Assembly: GCA_946477505.1 (NCBI GenBank)
Contig: CAMKYP010000193.1
Span: 1-7,357, forward strand
Origin: an uncultured Dechloromonas sp.
GTDB lineage: Bacteria > Pseudomonadota > Gammaproteobacteria > Burkholderiales > Rhodocyclaceae
DNA: 7,357 bases
Direction of reading: 5' to 3'
Position numbers and translations under genes: made by a program. The notes below the pieces were generated by a model, which had not been told where the DNA came from, made no database searches, and saw only the letters and a list, made by a program, of their open reading frames with translations. Every line of letters begins with the position of its first letter. The stretch's first letter is position 1. Shown here piece after piece: positions 6,199 to 7,357 of this stretch.

Positions 6199-6213
6199 CT
6201 GAGCTAGGCTCAG
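6199..6213. repeat. Short inverted repeat at the dctP stop codon
   Basis: Seen: CTGAGC at 6199-6204 and GCTCAG at 6208-6213 separated by three bases, spanning the TGA of dctP. A 6-bp stem of this kind may simply be chance. It has no T-run and sits directly in front of the larger hairpin at 6157-6189. Confidence 0.35.
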
Positions 6214-7232
6214 CGCTTGGCGATGGCCGCTTCGGCCTTCTTGACCAGATCGGCGCCGATAGTCTTGGCCCACTTGTCGTACACCGGGCGGGTCGCCTGG
6301 ACAAAGGCGTCGCGCTGGACCGGCGTCAGCTGGGTGACGGTCACGCCGGCCGCCTCGATTTGCTTCAGTACGGCATTGTCGTTGCCGGCAATCCCCTTGC
6401 GCGCCTTCTCGACGTTCTCGCGGCCGGCTTGCAACGCCGCCTGGCGCACCGCCTCACGATCGGCCGGGGTCCAGCTGTTCCACACCTGCTTGTTCACGAC
6501 GAAAATCAGCGGATCGGCGACGTAATGCCACAACGTCAGGTATTTCTGGCCAACCGTCGGCAACTTGGCGGCGACGAAGACCGACAGCGGGTTCTCCTGG
6601 CCGTCGACCGCGCCGGAAGCCAGGGCCGGCTGCGCATCGGCCCAACTCATCTGGGTCGGATTGGCACCTAGCGCCGAGAAAGTTTCGTTGTACAGCGGCG
6701 AACCGACGACGCGGAATTTCATTCCCTTCATGTCGGCCGGCGAAGCGATCGGGCGCTTCGAGTTGGACATTTCGCGGAAGCCGTTCTCGCCCCAGGCCAG
6801 CGGAATCACGTCGCCACGCTTTTCCAGCACGGCAAACAAATCCTTGCCGACCTCGCCCTGGGTCAGCGCGTCAATCGCCTTGTAATCGGGCATCAGGAAA
6901 GGCAGCGAAAAGAGGTTCAGCTCCTTGATCTGCGGCGACCAGTTAATCGTCGAACCGATCGACATATCGATCACCCCCTGGCGAATGGCCGTGAATTCAC
7001 GCGTCTGCTCGCCACCTACCAGCGAGTTACCGGAATAGAGCTTGATGTTGATGCGCCCTTGCGTCTTTTCCTTGACCAGCTCGATCCACCGTTCGCCGGC
7101 CTGCCCCCAGGTAAATGCCGTACCCAGGGTGGTCGACAAGCGATACTCGGCACGATAGGTCTGCGCCTGGGCAGCGGCGGCACCCAATAGGGCTGTAGCC
7201 ACGGCGGTGGCGATGAAGGTTCTGCGCAACAT
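6210..7232 (-). CDS. dctP: TRAP transporter periplasmic solute-binding protein DctP
   Basis: Periplasmic binding protein that captures the solute and delivers it to DctQM. Seen: 340 residues. Residues 1-23 form a Sec signal peptide, with MLRRT, a hydrophobic Ala-rich core and an AQA site before Gln24. Family motifs: GRINIKLYSG at 59-68, ENGFREMSNSKRPI at 149-162, MKGMKFRVV at 168-176 with Arg174 at the place of the conserved carboxylate-binding Arg, LGANPTQMSWADAQPAL, and DGQENPL at 210-216. Known: this Arg makes a salt bridge with the ligand carboxylate, so an organic acid is the likely substrate, but the exact compound cannot be told. The ATG at 7230-7232 was chosen over the longer in-frame start near 7313 because it begins the signal peptide and has AGGAGAG just upstream. 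It is the first gene of the dctPQM operon. Confidence 0.94.
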   Translation of the reverse strand: MLRRTFIATAVATALLGAAAAQAQTYRAEYRLSTTLGTAFTWGQAGERWIELVKEKTQGRINIKLYSGNSLVGGEQTREFTAIRQGVIDMSIGSTINWSPQIKELNLFSLPFLMPDYKAIDALTQGEVGKDLFAVLEKRGDVIPLAWGENGFREMSNSKRPIASPADMKGMKFRVVGSPLYNETFSALGANPTQMSWADAQPALASGAVDGQENPLSVFVAAKLPTVGQKYLTLWHYVADPLIFVVNKQVWNSWTPADREAVRQAALQAGRENVEKARKGIAGNDNAVLKQIEAAGVTVTQLTPVQRDAFVQATRPVYDKWAKTIGADLVKKAEAAIAKR

Positions 7233-7266
7233 CGATCTCTCCTCGTTCTTCTCGGGCAAAACGCCG

Positions 7267-7295
7267 ATTATGGGGGCAGCCCATGCCATGCGCAA
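7267..7295 (-). promoter_or_regulatory. Candidate sigma70-type promoter for dctPQM
   Basis: Seen on the minus strand: TTGCGC at 7295-7290 as a weak -35, a 17-base spacer, and CATAAT at 7272-7267, one mismatch from TATAAT. It sits about 35 bases before the dctP start, downstream of the terminator at 7312-7337. A 5-bp inverted repeat (ATGGG/CCCAT, 7270-7284) overlaps it and could be a regulator contact, but is short enough to be chance. Confidence 0.42.
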
Positions 7296-7311
7296 CCGGT
7301 CGCGTAAACGC

Positions 7312-7337
7312 AAAAAAGCCCGGCAAGCCGGGCTTTT
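7312..7337 (-). terminator. Intrinsic terminator upstream of dctP
   Basis: Seen: GCCCGGC at 7318-7324 and GCCGGGC at 7327-7333 with a two-base turn, flanked by an A-run and a T-run that extend the pairing by four. Read leftward, six Ts follow the stem; read rightward, four. It most likely ends a minus-strand gene lying beyond the right edge and insulates dctP from it. The remaining 20 bases to the edge contain no gene I can support. Confidence 0.72.
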
Positions 7338-7357
7338 CGCGATTCAGCAGGACGACT

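Noticed and set aside
5745..6671. A 308-codon plus-strand frame opposite dctQ and dctP
   Set aside because: It crosses the dctP/dctQ boundary and shows no domain; the minus-strand genes account for the coding signal.
7273..7290. A sigma54 (-24/-12) promoter for dctP, suggested by TGGCATGGGCTGCC on the minus strand
   Set aside because: The GG-to-GC distance is two bases too short for a sigma54 promoter, a spacing not tolerated by this sigma factor; the sigma70-like element fits better.

Overview
The window looks like chromosomal DNA from a GC-rich proteobacterium, most likely a betaproteobacterium with respiratory flexibility (a Rhodocyclales-type organism would fit). The reasons are a CcoG homologue for cbb3 oxidase, an NsrR-type NO sensor, a short-form HisG, and heavily GC-biased third codon positions. 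The genus is inference; no rRNA or other marker is present. Nearly all bases are assigned, and there is no stretch over 300 bases without a gene. I see no phage, IS element, CRISPR array, tRNA or obvious new system.

Left part (1-1309): a divergent pair. The N-terminal half of ccoG runs leftward out of the window, and an Rrf2-family regulator of the NsrR type (nsrR) runs rightward. The space between them (666-802) holds a perfect inverted repeat at 733-755 with the 11-1-11 layout of NsrR operators. nsrR is therefore probably autoregulated, and ccoG may be controlled from the same site.

Middle part (1292-4334, all on the minus strand): in transcription order hisG, hisD, then two half-size chromate-transporter genes. 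hisG and hisD are 3 bases apart and encode the first and last enzymes of histidine synthesis. hisC, hisB and the rest of the pathway do not follow. Instead, after 8 bases, come the two chrA halves, coupled by a GTGATGA junction. A strong intrinsic-terminator-like hairpin with seven Ts lies inside codons 12-20 of the first chrA half, so histidine genes and chrA may be separated by termination inside a coding region. The second chrA half overlaps the 3' end of nsrR by 18 bases, tail to tail.

Right part (4381-7313, minus strand): a complete TRAP transporter operon in the order dctP (periplasmic binding protein), dctQ (small membrane subunit), dctM (large membrane subunit). A plausible sigma70-type promoter lies upstream of dctP. 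A perfect 9-bp hairpin followed by five Ts sits between dctP and dctQ and would favour the binding protein over the membrane subunits. A hairpin after dctM ends the operon just in front of hisG and overlaps an extended -10-like element that could start the hisGD transcript. A further terminator at 7312-7337 probably closes a gene beyond the right edge.

The genes are ordinary families. The points of interest are in the junctions: the NsrR box, the terminator inside chrA, the dctP/dctQ attenuator-like hairpin, and the terminator/promoter overlap before hisG.
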